64,000 nucleotides of DNA from Verrucomicrobiota bacterium (GTDB lineage Bacteria > Verrucomicrobiota > Verrucomicrobiia > CAIQCK01). Shown here in pieces: positions 17,313 through 25,969 of the stretch; the first letter of the stretch is position 1; each line of letters starts with the position of its first letter. The position numbers and the translations under genes were made by a program. Location: the NCBI GenBank assembly GCA_026397915.1, contig JAPLTX010000007.1, forward strand, positions 23,347-87,346. Direction: 5' to 3'. The notes under the pieces are model-generated. The model ran no database searches, was not told the DNA's origin, and saw only the letters and a list, made by a program, of their open reading frames with translations.

Positions 17313-18887
17313 TCAACGTAGAATCGACGAAAGGCGGATGGGCTTGCCGGGACGTGCGCCGGTCAGCGAGCCGTTGCGAATGACTGCGGTTCCGTTTACG
17401 AAGACGTCACTGAAACCCACTGCATAGGCGCGCGGCTTCTCGAAGGTCGCGCGGTCAGCGACTTGGGTGGGATCGAAGACGACGACATCAGCCGCGCAAC
17501 CCGGCTTGAGTTCGCCGCGACGGTCGAGGCGGAAAGCTCGCGCGGGCAGCGAAGTCATTTTGCGAACGGCTTCCTCGATGGTAAGCAGCTTCAGTTCGCG
17601 CACGTAGCGGCCGAGCACGCGGGCGTTGTTGCCGCAACTGCGCGGGTGCGTCAGTTCGTCCGAAGGCGCACGCGGGCCGCCGTCGCTGGCCACCATCGTG
17701 AACGGATGGCGGAGAAAGCAGCGGACATCAGGCTCATTCATGCCGTGGAAGATGGCGGTGGCGCCGCCGTGGCGTTCGAGGTCGAGAACGAGTTCGATCT
17801 GGTCGTTGAGCGAGTCGGAACCGTGCCGGAGCTTGGCGGCCTGCGGCACGGTCTTGCCGCTGAGCGCGTTGTCGTGGCGGCAGTTAGCAATGAAGACGTA
17901 ACCGTAATCGCTGCGCAAGCTCCGCTTCAACGTCTCCTTCATCTCCGCGACGATGAGCCGCTTCTGTTCAGGGTCGCCAATGCGCTCGATAAACTTCTTG
18001 GTGCCGCCCTCGCGGGCCTTGTCGGGAACCAGCCGGCTCAAGCCGGTGCTGGAGGCGGTATAGACGTATTGGTCGTGGGCGATGTCCAGTCCCTCGGCCC
18101 GCGCCTTGTCGAGCACCGCCAGCACTGCGTCGGCTTTGTTCCACGCTTTCGGCCCGGCAAGTTTGATGTGCGAGATTTGTGAGCGAACCTTCGCCTCGCG
18201 CGCGACGCGGCAGAGTTCATCGAGGGCCTCGAAGATTCGCTCCGTCTCGTGGCGGATGTGGCTGACGTAGAGGCCACCGTGGGCGGCGGCGACTTTGGCC
18301 AGTTCCACGATCTCGTCGGTCTTCGTAAAAGTGCCGGGCAGGTAGATCAATCCCGTGCTGAGGCCGACAGCACCTTCCTTCATCGCCTGCTCCACCATCG
18401 CCTTCATCCTGGCGAGTTCGTCGGCTGTGGGAGGACGGTCAAAGCTGCCGCCCATGGCTTTCGTGCGGATGGAGTTGTGGCCGATGAGCGAGGCGACGTT
18501 GAGTGTGACGTTGGTGGCTTCGAGTTCCGCGAAGAACTTGGTGATGTCGGTGCGCGAGCCGCCGCAGTTGCCAGTCACGACGGTCGTGACGCCCATACGC
18601 AGGAAGTTTTCGGCGTCGCGGTGTTTGAGGATGTCCTCGGAATGCGTGTGAACGTCAATGAACCCCGGCGCGACGACCTTGCCGCGTGCATCGAGTTCGG
18701 ATGCGCCAATGCCCGAAACCTTGCCAACAGCGGCGATGCGACCGTCTTTTATGGCAAGGTCGCCGGCAATGGCCGGCTTCCCAGAGCCGTCCACGATGCG
18801 GCCGTTGCGCAGCACGAAGTCGTAATCCGCCGCCGCCACGGAGAGCGTCGCGATCAGGAGAGCGGTGAAGGCATGGATGGCATTCAT
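17313..18887 (-). CDS. N-acyl-D-amino-acid deacylase (D-aminoacylase)
   Basis: 524 residues, exported (signal ending near SVAAAD). An amidohydrolase-superfamily enzyme: metal-binding FIDVHTHSED near residue 75, the carboxylate-rich middle, HIRHE, then VASDGG and the C-terminal GRYVRELKLLTIEEAVRKMT typical of D-aminoacylases. It hydrolyses N-acyl-D-amino acids. The start codon overlaps the stop of the upstream SGNH hydrolase by four bases (ATGA), so the two are translationally coupled; that neighbour is itself coupled to a transglutaminase-like gene. Confidence 0.88.
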   Translation of the reverse strand: MNAIHAFTALLIATLSVAAADYDFVLRNGRIVDGSGKPAIAGDLAIKDGRIAAVGKVSGIGASELDARGKVVAPGFIDVHTHSEDILKHRDAENFLRMGVTTVVTGNCGGSRTDITKFFAELEATNVTLNVASLIGHNSIRTKAMGGSFDRPPTADELARMKAMVEQAMKEGAVGLSTGLIYLPGTFTKTDEIVELAKVAAAHGGLYVSHIRHETERIFEALDELCRVAREAKVRSQISHIKLAGPKAWNKADAVLAVLDKARAEGLDIAHDQYVYTASSTGLSRLVPDKAREGGTKKFIERIGDPEQKRLIVAEMKETLKRSLRSDYGYVFIANCRHDNALSGKTVPQAAKLRHGSDSLNDQIELVLDLERHGGATAIFHGMNEPDVRCFLRHPFTMVASDGGPRAPSDELTHPRSCGNNARVLGRYVRELKLLTIEEAVRKMTSLPARAFRLDRRGELKPGCAADVVVFDPTQVADRATFEKPRAYAVGFSDVFVNGTAVIRNGSLTGARPGKPIRLSSILR

Positions 18888-20296
18888 GGTTGCAATGGCG
18901 GCCGATAGACGCGAATCGCGGCGATGGGAACGGGGCCGTCACCGTTGGGCACGAGCCGCAAGGTGTGGCGGGCGTTCGCCAGCCCTTGCGCCAGCGTCGC
19001 CGCGTATTCCTTTGCCGCGTCGGCGGTCTTGGGCGCGGCATACGTGTCCGTGAACAGCGGCTTCACCTCCCACGTGACCTCGTAGTCTTTCGGCAACGCC
19101 ATCTTCCGGTAGCGCAACGCGCCGATGATGGACCACATTTTCGGTTCGATCACCACGCGGCCCGAATTGGAGACAAACCGCTTCGTGAGATCGCCCTGGC
19201 CGTCCGGGCCGGTCTTTGAGCCGATGACCTCGAAGCGCAGGATGTTCTTCGCCACGTCGCATTCGAGAATCTTCGCCGTCCACTTTTCCAGCATGAGCGG
19301 TTTTTCGCAATCAATCCGGTTGATCGCAGGCCACCAGACGCCTGGCGAGGCTTTGGGGCGCGCGTGGTAGTAAAGCTCCGGGAACTGCGAGGGCGGCTTG
19401 CCGTCAATCAACACCTTCGCCGTGCCCGGCGCCGCGTGGCCGGTGTGCGCCGCGATCACGTCCACGCGATTGCCCTCGAACACAAGTTCGACGTTGCCGC
19501 CCGCGACCGGGATGTCGCGCACCAGGTTCTTCCAAGGCTCTTGGGAAAACTTCGGGTCGTAACGCAGGTAAGGCATCACCAGCTTCTCGATCAGGAAGCC
19601 GCCGAGCTTGTTCGGGTGAACGCTGTCGCCGAGCGTGTCCTTCGGGAAGAGGTTGTTGGCTTTCAGATACTGGCGGAGCGGCTCGCGGACCTCGGCCAGT
19701 TCGCAGCCATACTTCACTGCCAGTTCGCGAATCAGCTTCGATTGCCGCTCGTCGTCTTCGGCCAGCTTCTTCGTGGCCGGGTCGTCCGGCGAACCATCGC
19801 GCGGATGCTCCTTGCCCCAACGGAAATGCGGTGTGCGGATGAGAATCTCCGCCGTGGTGCGCTGGCGCGTCCGGGCTACGATCTGCTCCAGTTCGCCGCC
19901 CTCGACGCCGCCATAGACGTGGAAAATCATCAGATCAGGATAGAACGGGTAGAGATCATACTCCGCAGTGTTGATCAACGCGGGCGCGGTATAGCCGCCG
20001 ATGGCGCGGTTCTCGATCTCCAAGTCGGCGTTCGGATAAGCCTTCCGCAGATTGTCGGCGACGGCTTTGGACCACGGCCCGGCGGTCACCGACTGGCCGT
20101 AGAACAGGACGCGGACGCGGTTGCGCTTTTGCGGCGTGCTGGTCGCCAGTAGCGTCATCGTCTGCTGAATCTTCGCGCCCAACTCGAAGAGATTGGGCGG
20201 CGGAGGCGGCAGTTTGAACGACTCTTCCGACACAGCGCGACTGGTTGCGGCCAACAACGCGAGGAAAGCGATCGAGGCGATTCGTCGATGGTTCAT
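18884..20296 (-). CDS. Exported SGNH/GDSL-like hydrolase
   Basis: 470 residues with a signal peptide (MNHRRIASIAFLALLAATSRA). The SGNH fold shows as FYGQSVTAG (block I, with the serine after GQ in place of GDS), then the block II-like IENRAIGGYTAP, block III-like HVYGGVEG, and a C-terminal DSVHPNKLGG containing the D-x-x-H catalytic pair. SGNH enzymes are esterases or carbohydrate deacetylases. A C-terminal beta-rich part from about residue 240 is unassigned. It overlaps both neighbours by four bases. Confidence 0.78.
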   Translation of the reverse strand: MNHRRIASIAFLALLAATSRAVSEESFKLPPPPPNLFELGAKIQQTMTLLATSTPQKRNRVRVLFYGQSVTAGPWSKAVADNLRKAYPNADLEIENRAIGGYTAPALINTAEYDLYPFYPDLMIFHVYGGVEGGELEQIVARTRQRTTAEILIRTPHFRWGKEHPRDGSPDDPATKKLAEDDERQSKLIRELAVKYGCELAEVREPLRQYLKANNLFPKDTLGDSVHPNKLGGFLIEKLVMPYLRYDPKFSQEPWKNLVRDIPVAGGNVELVFEGNRVDVIAAHTGHAAPGTAKVLIDGKPPSQFPELYYHARPKASPGVWWPAINRIDCEKPLMLEKWTAKILECDVAKNILRFEVIGSKTGPDGQGDLTKRFVSNSGRVVIEPKMWSIIGALRYRKMALPKDYEVTWEVKPLFTDTYAAPKTADAAKEYAATLAQGLANARHTLRLVPNGDGPVPIAAIRVYRPPLQP

Positions 20297-21822
20297 GGGC
20301 AATTGTTGTTTGCTGCGGGTTCGCAACTCCACGTATAAGCGCGCTTCGGCACGTCTTGGCCGTCACACTCCAATTCCGGCGTCACGAACATCGTCGTGCG
20401 GCGGCGGGCGCTGCGCTTGAGCGGCACCAGTTCCTGCGCGAGGTCGCTCCGCTGAGTGAACAGCCGCCAGCGATCCATGCGACCGAAAAAGAAGTCGCGG
20501 AGCGTGCGCCTCTCGGTGTCGGTCAGACCAGGCACCATGCTGGCAACTTCGCTGTAGGTGACATCCACCGGCATCCAGCCGTAATGCGGAAAGTAAACTT
20601 CAGCCCAAACGTGATCGTTCTTCATGCCGGGCGGAAAGATCGGGCCGTTGTGAACGCGCGCCGGGATGCCCACGCTCCGGCAGAGAGCCGCATAAAAGAC
20701 CGATTGAATGACGCAGTCGCCGATACGTCGCTGCCGCACTTCCTCGGAGGCACAGCCATAGGTGAACGTCGCGTCGCGCCAGCACCAAACGTAGTTGTAT
20801 TTCACATTGTCGCAGACCCAGTCGTAGAGCAGCCGCGCCTTGCGGCAGGGGTTGCTCTCACGGCCGACCACCGAACGCGCAAGCTCGCGCAACGGCTTGG
20901 TGAGCGCCATCTGTTGCTCGGAGCGCGTGAAGCGCCGGTAAAGTTCGCTCTGCGTGTCGTAAGGAGGAATCGCGTCCGGCGCGATCTGGAAATCGGTATG
21001 GAAAGCATCGAAGGCTGTCTTCATCTCGATGACAAGGTCGTCTTTCTCCGGCCGTGGCGCTTCGAGGTAAGCGATACCGACTTGCGCTTCCACGTCCGGG
21101 CAGGATTTCAACGCGCCCGCCGGCTGCACTGACACGGTGCGGATGTTCTGGGTGGCGGGCGTCAGCAGCGGATACGGGAACCACGCGCGCACCAGCCGGC
21201 CCGGCGGCAGGTCGGCCTGCTTCACCACGAGCTTGGTGGAAAAGATAAACCGCACCGGGTCCACGTAGTGCTGTGGCGCGCCGCCCGCCGCGCGAAGGCG
21301 GTCGAGTTTGGCCGACTCGTCGAGAAAAATCTGGGCGAACTTCTGGAAGCCTTTCGCTGCCGATTCATTGCGGGCCATGAGCGCCGTGTCGAAGAACTGG
21401 AGGTTGGTGACGTTGGTGTTGTAGTAGAGCTTCTTGCCGTCCACTTTCCACGAGAGCAGCCACCCGCGCCGATCCCATTCGGCAGATTCCGATGGCTGGA
21501 AACCGCGGTAGGTCTTCGCCAGTTGTTCGCGCAACTGCTCTTTGCTCCAGCAGAATCTGCCCTTCATGTCCCCGATGCGCAGCAGTCCTTGCTGGGCGTC
21601 GCGCCGCAGCCGCCACGACTGTTTGCCGTCGCAACACTGCAGCAAATCGTGGTAGATGGTTTCGGCGCGGGCGAATTCACGCGCTTCCTCCAACTTGAGC
21701 GCCTTACGGTAAAGTCCCGACAGCGACGACGAGGCCGCCGGTTGTTCAGCGGCAAATGCAGGGACGGTTGTAAGGAGGCAGATGCAAGTCAGAGCGACGG
21801 CGCGAATCGTGATCGGCTTCAT
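20293..21822 (-). CDS. Exported transglutaminase-like cysteine protease-fold protein
   Basis: 509 residues with a signal peptide ending at AFAAE. A TPR-like N-terminal section is followed by a transglutaminase core: catalytic Cys370 in GDCVIQSVFYAALCRSVGIPARV, His in DHVWAEVYF, Asp in GWMPVDVTYSE. Bacterial members act as proteases, peptidases or peptide-modifying enzymes. The frame is open further upstream, but the ATG at 21822 starts the signal peptide. Overlaps the SGNH gene by four bases, so the three genes form one operon whose products are all exported. Confidence 0.82.
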   Translation of the reverse strand: MKPITIRAVALTCICLLTTVPAFAAEQPAASSSLSGLYRKALKLEEAREFARAETIYHDLLQCCDGKQSWRLRRDAQQGLLRIGDMKGRFCWSKEQLREQLAKTYRGFQPSESAEWDRRGWLLSWKVDGKKLYYNTNVTNLQFFDTALMARNESAAKGFQKFAQIFLDESAKLDRLRAAGGAPQHYVDPVRFIFSTKLVVKQADLPPGRLVRAWFPYPLLTPATQNIRTVSVQPAGALKSCPDVEAQVGIAYLEAPRPEKDDLVIEMKTAFDAFHTDFQIAPDAIPPYDTQSELYRRFTRSEQQMALTKPLRELARSVVGRESNPCRKARLLYDWVCDNVKYNYVWCWRDATFTYGCASEEVRQRRIGDCVIQSVFYAALCRSVGIPARVHNGPIFPPGMKNDHVWAEVYFPHYGWMPVDVTYSEVASMVPGLTDTERRTLRDFFFGRMDRWRLFTQRSDLAQELVPLKRSARRRTTMFVTPELECDGQDVPKRAYTWSCEPAANNNCP

Positions 21823-22023
21823 GGGAGTGCCAGCGTCCTTTCGCCTATCCCTACAACGTTTCGCCCGGCCTCTGCAACTCGATAAGGCCCCCGTCACGTG
21901 CCGATACACACATATTTCTTTGCGCGCATTTCCATGTTGCCGAGACGGACGGATATGGTAGAGTCCAACCGGTTCCCTCGGTTGGGAATGCATAGTTAAC
22001 AACCAGCAACCACTAGGAAACAC

Positions 22024-22362
22024 ATGACACGACTGCTGAGTCCATTGGTCGCCGTCGCGCTGGTCGTGGGGTGCTTGGTCGCCACAGAGTTGGCGCCCAC
22101 CGCCTCCGCAGCCGATGCGGCGAACGGTCGTGTGTATCTGATCGGTATCCCTGGAGCCACGTGAGGGAGTTGTCCTGCGATCGTCCGTGAGGCGATCTCA
22201 TCCCTGCCCGGCGTGGCCGAGGTCAAGTTCGATCATGATACACTGACGGCCACCGTCACCATGAAGGACGATAAGTGCGAGATCACCAAGAAGGATGCCA
22301 ACAAGGCTCTGACTGCCAAGGGTGACCGCTACAAAATCGGTTCCTTCAAAGCAAAGAAGTAA
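22024..22362 (+). CDS. HMA-domain selenoprotein (in-frame UGA = Sec47)
   Basis: 113 codons including stop: 112 residues if the TGA at 22162-22164 is read as selenocysteine. Residues 1-31 are a signal peptide with either a lipobox (VVGC, Cys17) or an Ala-Ser-Ala cleavage site. The mature part is a heavy-metal-associated domain of MerP/Atx1 type: GATUGSC (residues 44-50) in place of the usual GMTCxxC, then a helix (AIVREAISSLPGV) and strand (AEVKFDHDTLTATV). The Sec sits exactly at the first Cys of CxxC. The frame stays open from ATG to TAA at 22360 apart from this codon. AGGAAA at 22015-22020 is a good ribosome binding site. Likely role: metal or redox handling in the periplasm; the substrate is unknown. 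The downstream sequence is too well conserved for a dead gene. Confidence 0.88.
22162..22207 (+). promoter_or_regulatory. Bacterial SECIS-like hairpin at the Sec codon
   Basis: Immediately after the UGA, a stem GATCG (22179-22183) pairs with CGATC (22193-22197). Inside it lie a single bulged U (22184), a CC/GG pair (22185-22186 with 22191-22192) and a GUGA apical loop (22187-22190). An outer stem AGGGA (22164-22168) pairs with UCCCU (22201-22205). A bulged U next to a short stem and a loop with G first, about 22 bases beyond the UGA, matches the known bacterial SECIS layout bound by SelB. Confidence 0.75.
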
Positions 22363-22382
22363 CCTGCGGGTGGGTTAGATTG

Positions 22383-22419
22383 AGCCGGAGGCGGCGTGAG
22401 TCGCCTCCGGCTTTTCTTT
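22383..22419 (+). terminator. Rho-independent terminator after the selenoprotein gene
   Basis: An 11-bp stem AGCCGGAGGCG (22383-22393) pairs with CGCCTCCGGCT (22402-22412) across an 8-base loop, followed by TTTTCTTT. It lies about 20 bases after the stop codon, so the selenoprotein gene is probably a single-gene transcript. Confidence 0.85.
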
Positions 22420-22524
22420 GGCCTCCAGCTCTGCGGTTTTGCGATCAGTCGCCATTGATCGCGCCGTCGTTTTCCCTACGGTCCTTCGGGAGCATTTTTC
22501 AGCCGCCGCCGTCCAATGCGGTGT

Positions 22525-24759
22525 ATGAAAACTTGGATCAAGCTCCTCACCCTGTTCGGAATCGCCAGTGCCGCCCTCGCCGACGGCCTCATCGTCGTCC
22601 ACACGCCGACGCACGTGCCGCACGGCCACTACGCGTTCGCGCCGCTGGAGGTCGCCTACCATCACGTCAACGTCAAGATTGACGGACAGGTCGCCACCAC
22701 CGCCATTGACCAGGAGTTCTACAACCCCAACCCGCAGCGCCTCGAAGGCACCTATCTCTTCCCCGTGCCGAAGGGCGCGCAGGTCAACAAGTTCACCATG
22801 GAAATTGGCGGCCGGCAGGTCGAAGCCGAGTTGATGTCCGCCGACAAGGCCCGCCGCATCTACGAGGACATCGTCCGCAAGATGCGCGACCCGGCGCTGC
22901 TGGAGTATGCCGGCCGTGACCTGTTCAAAGTGCGCATTTTCCCGATCGAGCCGCACAGTCGCAAACGTATCACGCTCTCCTATTCGCAGGTGCTGCGCGC
23001 CGACAGCGGCCTCGTCAGCTACGTCTATCCGCTCAACACGGAAAAATTCTCCGCCGCGCCGATCAAGACTGTCAGCGTGAAGGTTGAACTGGCGACCAAG
23101 CGCCCGCTCAAGACGATCTACTCGCCCAGCCACAATGTTGAGATTCGCCGCCACGGTGCGACCCGCGCCACCGTCGGCTTCGAATCGAGGAACGTGCGGC
23201 CCGACACGGATCTTCAGGTCGTCTTCTCGACCGAGGACGCCGACGTGGGTGTCAACCTGATGACCTACAGGAACGGCGATGGCGACGGCTACTTCCTGCT
23301 GCTCGCGTCGCCCGGCGCGGACATCAAGAGCGGCCGGATCGTGCCGAAGGACGTCGCGTTCGTGCTCGACACCTCCGGCTCGATGGCGGGCAACAAGCTC
23401 GCGCAAGCCAAGAAAGCCCTCCAGTTCTGCGTCGAGAACCTCAACGACAGCGACCGCTTCGAGTTGATCCGCTTCTCGACCGAGGCCGAGCCGCTCTTCG
23501 ACAAGCTCGTCAAGGCGACCGAGGAAAACCGCCAGCGCGCAGCCGATTTCATCAAGGGCCTGAAGCCCATCGGCGGCACGGCCATTGAGGAGGCGTTGCG
23601 CAAGGCGCTGGAGTTGCGTCCCGACCGCTCCGACCGTCCCTACGTCGTCATCTTTCTCACCGACGGCCAGCCCACGGTTGGCGTCACTGACGGGAAGCAA
23701 ATCCTCTCCACCGTCCGGCGCGTCGGCGGCAACACGCGCGTCTTCTGCTTCGGCATCGGCACCGACGTGAACACCCACTTGCTCGATGAAATTACTGACG
23801 CGACGCGCGCGTTCAGCCAGTATGTATTGCCCGATGAAGACATTGAGCTGAAGGTCTCCAGCTTCTTCACCAAGATCAAAGAACCCGTGCTTGCTAATCC
23901 CACGCTGCGCTTCAGCGGCGACATCAGGCCCGGCAAGATGTATCCGTCGCCGTTGCCCGATCTGTTCAAGGGCGAGCAACTCATCGTCGTCGGGCGCTAC
24001 AGCGGCGACGGCCGCGCCGCCGTCACCATCGAAGGCACCGTCAACGGCGTCGTGAAGAAATTCACCGACGAGGTGCAGTTTCCGTCGCGCGACACCGAGC
24101 ACGACTTCATCCCGCGCCTCTGGGCCACACGGCGCATCGGCTTCCTGCTCGACGAGATTCGCCTCCACGGCGAGAACCGCGAACTGCGCGACGAGGTGAC
24201 CGACTTGGCGCGCCAATACGGCATCGTCACACCTTACAGCGCTTATCTCATCGTCGAGGACGAGTCGCGCCGCAACGTGCCCATGCCGATGCGCTCGTTG
24301 CAGACCTTTGATGCCGACCGCGAGGCGCGCGGAGCCATGGACAAGGCGTGGAGCAGACTCAACGCGGACGTGTCCGGCGGCCAGGCTGTCTTCGGCGCGC
24401 GCAGTTCTTCCGCGTTCAAGCTGGCACCCAACGCCGCCGATGCGATTGCCGTCGGGAAAGACGAAGCGCAGCAGAGCGTCGTCGTGGCCAGTCCAATGCC
24501 CGCCGAAGCGAGCACCCGCGTCGCCCAGTATGCGCAGCAACAACGCTTCGTCCACGGTCGCGCCTTCTTCCAGAACGGCAACCAGTGGATTGACTCCAAC
24601 GTCCAGGCGATGCCGAACGCGCGGCGCGTGCAGGTGAAGTTCAACTCGCAGGACTACTTCGACCTGGTTGCAAAGCATCCGCGCGCGCTGCCGTGGTTCG
24701 CCGTCGGCCGCAACGTGCAGGTCGCGTTGGACAACACAGTTTACGAAGTCACGGAATAA
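22525..24759 (+). CDS. VIT and von Willebrand factor A domain exported protein
   Basis: 744 residues with a signal peptide ending near AALADG. A VIT domain (about 25-160, including the TYLFPVPKGAQVNKFTMEIGG motif found in inter-alpha-trypsin inhibitor proteins) is followed by a von Willebrand A domain whose MIDAS motif is DTSGSMAG (from D282), with later Thr and Asp (FLTDGQPTVG). Such proteins bind partners through a metal ion in the envelope. The start is chosen at the second ATG (22525); an ATG at 22516 adds three residues. The next gene is another vWA protein. Confidence 0.88.
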   Translation: MKTWIKLLTLFGIASAALADGLIVVHTPTHVPHGHYAFAPLEVAYHHVNVKIDGQVATTAIDQEFYNPNPQRLEGTYLFPVPKGAQVNKFTMEIGGRQVEAELMSADKARRIYEDIVRKMRDPALLEYAGRDLFKVRIFPIEPHSRKRITLSYSQVLRADSGLVSYVYPLNTEKFSAAPIKTVSVKVELATKRPLKTIYSPSHNVEIRRHGATRATVGFESRNVRPDTDLQVVFSTEDADVGVNLMTYRNGDGDGYFLLLASPGADIKSGRIVPKDVAFVLDTSGSMAGNKLAQAKKALQFCVENLNDSDRFELIRFSTEAEPLFDKLVKATEENRQRAADFIKGLKPIGGTAIEEALRKALELRPDRSDRPYVVIFLTDGQPTVGVTDGKQILSTVRRVGGNTRVFCFGIGTDVNTHLLDEITDATRAFSQYVLPDEDIELKVSSFFTKIKEPVLANPTLRFSGDIRPGKMYPSPLPDLFKGEQLIVVGRYSGDGRAAVTIEGTVNGVVKKFTDEVQFPSRDTEHDFIPRLWATRRIGFLLDEIRLHGENRELRDEVTDLARQYGIVTPYSAYLIVEDESRRNVPMPMRSLQTFDADREARGAMDKAWSRLNADVSGGQAVFGARSSSAFKLAPNAADAIAVGKDEAQQSVVVASPMPAEASTRVAQYAQQQRFVHGRAFFQNGNQWIDSNVQAMPNARRVQVKFNSQDYFDLVAKHPRALPWFAVGRNVQVALDNTVYEVTE

Positions 24760-24762
24760 CAA

Positions 24763-24781
24763 CCCGCCACGGAGTGGCGGG
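24763..24781. repeat. Short GC palindrome between the vWA genes
   Basis: CCCGCCAC (24763-24770) pairs with GTGGCGGG (24774-24781) across a GGA loop. There is no T-rich tail, so it is not a typical terminator; it may be a small palindromic repeat or an mRNA-stabilising hairpin between two vWA genes. Confidence 0.6.
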
Positions 24782-24804
24782 CTACGACCAATGAAAGGAA
24801 CACC

Positions 24805-25929
24805 ATGAAGACAAACACTCTCATCCTCACCCTCGCTCTCGCCGCCGGCCTCGCTTGCAACGCGTTCGCCAAGAGCGCGCCGGAGAAGGAACGGCCGATT
24901 GACCTCGTCATCTGCCTCGACACGAGCGGCTCGATGAGCGGCTTGATCAACGCCGCCAAACAGAAGCTCTGGGACATCGTCAACGAACTCGCCACGGCGA
25001 AGCCCAAGCCGCACCTGCGCGTGGCGCTCTACGCCTACGGCACGCCGGGCTTCGGCGCGGAGACTGGTTACGTCCGCAAACAGATTGACCTCACCGACGA
25101 CCTCGACGCGGTCTATGGGAAACTCACCGCGCTCGTCACCAATGGCGGCGACGAATACGTCGCCCGCGTCGTGCGCACGAGCGTGCTGGAGCAGCCGTGG
25201 AGCGGCGAGAAAAACGCGCTCAAGATCATCGTCGTCGCGGGCAACGAGCCGGCGACGCAGGACCGCCAATTCACGACCGCCGACGTCTGCAAGGACGCCA
25301 TCACGCGCGGCATCATCGTCAACGCCATCTACTGCGGCTCGCCGGCCAACGGCGAAGCCGACGGCTGGCGTGACGTGGCGCGCGCGGCGGACGGGCAGTT
25401 TGCCAGCATTGACCAGGACCGCGGCACCATCGTTGTGAGCACGCCGTTCGACCAGAAGCTCGCGGCGCTCGGCGGCGAGATCAACCGGACCTATCTCGCC
25501 TTTGGTGCCCGCGCCACCGAAGGCCAAAACATGCAGAACGCCGCCGACATGAGCGCCGCGGCGGCCAGCCCGGCGGTCTTCGCAAGCCGCGCCGTCGCCA
25601 AAGCCGGCGGCCAGTATCGCAACGCGTCCTGGGACCTTGTGGACGCGATGGGTCAGAAGGACTTCGACCTGGCGAAGATGAAAGAAGACGAACTACCCGC
25701 CGAGATGAAGCCCATGACGCTCGACCAACGCCGCGCCCACCTCGACGCGATGGCCAAGAAGCGCGCCGACGTGCAGCAGGAGATCAACCAACTCAACGTG
25801 CAGCGCCAGAAATTCATCGCCGAGGAAATGAAGAAGGGCGGCAAGTCCACCGACAAGGCATTCGACGCCGCCATGCTCCGCGCCATCCGCGAGCAAGCCG
25901 TGCGCAAGAGCTTCGCGTTCGAGAAATAG
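24805..25929 (+). CDS. Exported von Willebrand factor A domain protein
   Basis: 374 residues. Signal peptide (ending near NAFAKS), then a vWA domain beginning IDLVICLDTSGSMSGL (MIDAS from D39), and a C-terminal charged coiled-coil-like part rich in Lys and Glu (KKRADVQQEINQLNVQRQKF). Binding role inferred. An SD-like AAAGGA lies 7 bases before the ATG (24796-24801). It follows the VIT/vWA gene by 45 bases and may be co-transcribed with it. The target of either protein is unknown. Confidence 0.85.
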   Translation: MKTNTLILTLALAAGLACNAFAKSAPEKERPIDLVICLDTSGSMSGLINAAKQKLWDIVNELATAKPKPHLRVALYAYGTPGFGAETGYVRKQIDLTDDLDAVYGKLTALVTNGGDEYVARVVRTSVLEQPWSGEKNALKIIVVAGNEPATQDRQFTTADVCKDAITRGIIVNAIYCGSPANGEADGWRDVARAADGQFASIDQDRGTIVVSTPFDQKLAALGGEINRTYLAFGARATEGQNMQNAADMSAAAASPAVFASRAVAKAGGQYRNASWDLVDAMGQKDFDLAKMKEDELPAEMKPMTLDQRRAHLDAMAKKRADVQQEINQLNVQRQKFIAEEMKKGGKSTDKAFDAAMLRAIREQAVRKSFAFEK

Positions 25930-25936
25930 AGGGAGC

Positions 25937-25969
25937 GGGGCTGGAGGACCGGTTACTTCCTCCAGCTCC
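25937..25969. terminator. Hairpin between convergent genes, possible bidirectional terminator
   Basis: CTGGAGGA (25941-25948) pairs with TCCTCCAG (25958-25965) with extra G-C pairs at the base. It lies between the stop codons of the vWA gene and the sugar transporter gene. No T tract is present, so the terminator call is tentative. Confidence 0.4.

Noticed and set aside
21930..22010. Promoter of the selenoprotein gene (TTGCCG...TAGAGT)
   Set aside because: The boxes are poor matches and could arise by chance in this composition.
22375..25527. A 1050-codon open frame on the minus strand opposite the two vWA genes
   Set aside because: It is a shadow caused by high GC at third positions of the real plus-strand genes; it has low-complexity Arg/Val/Asp-rich sequence and no domain.
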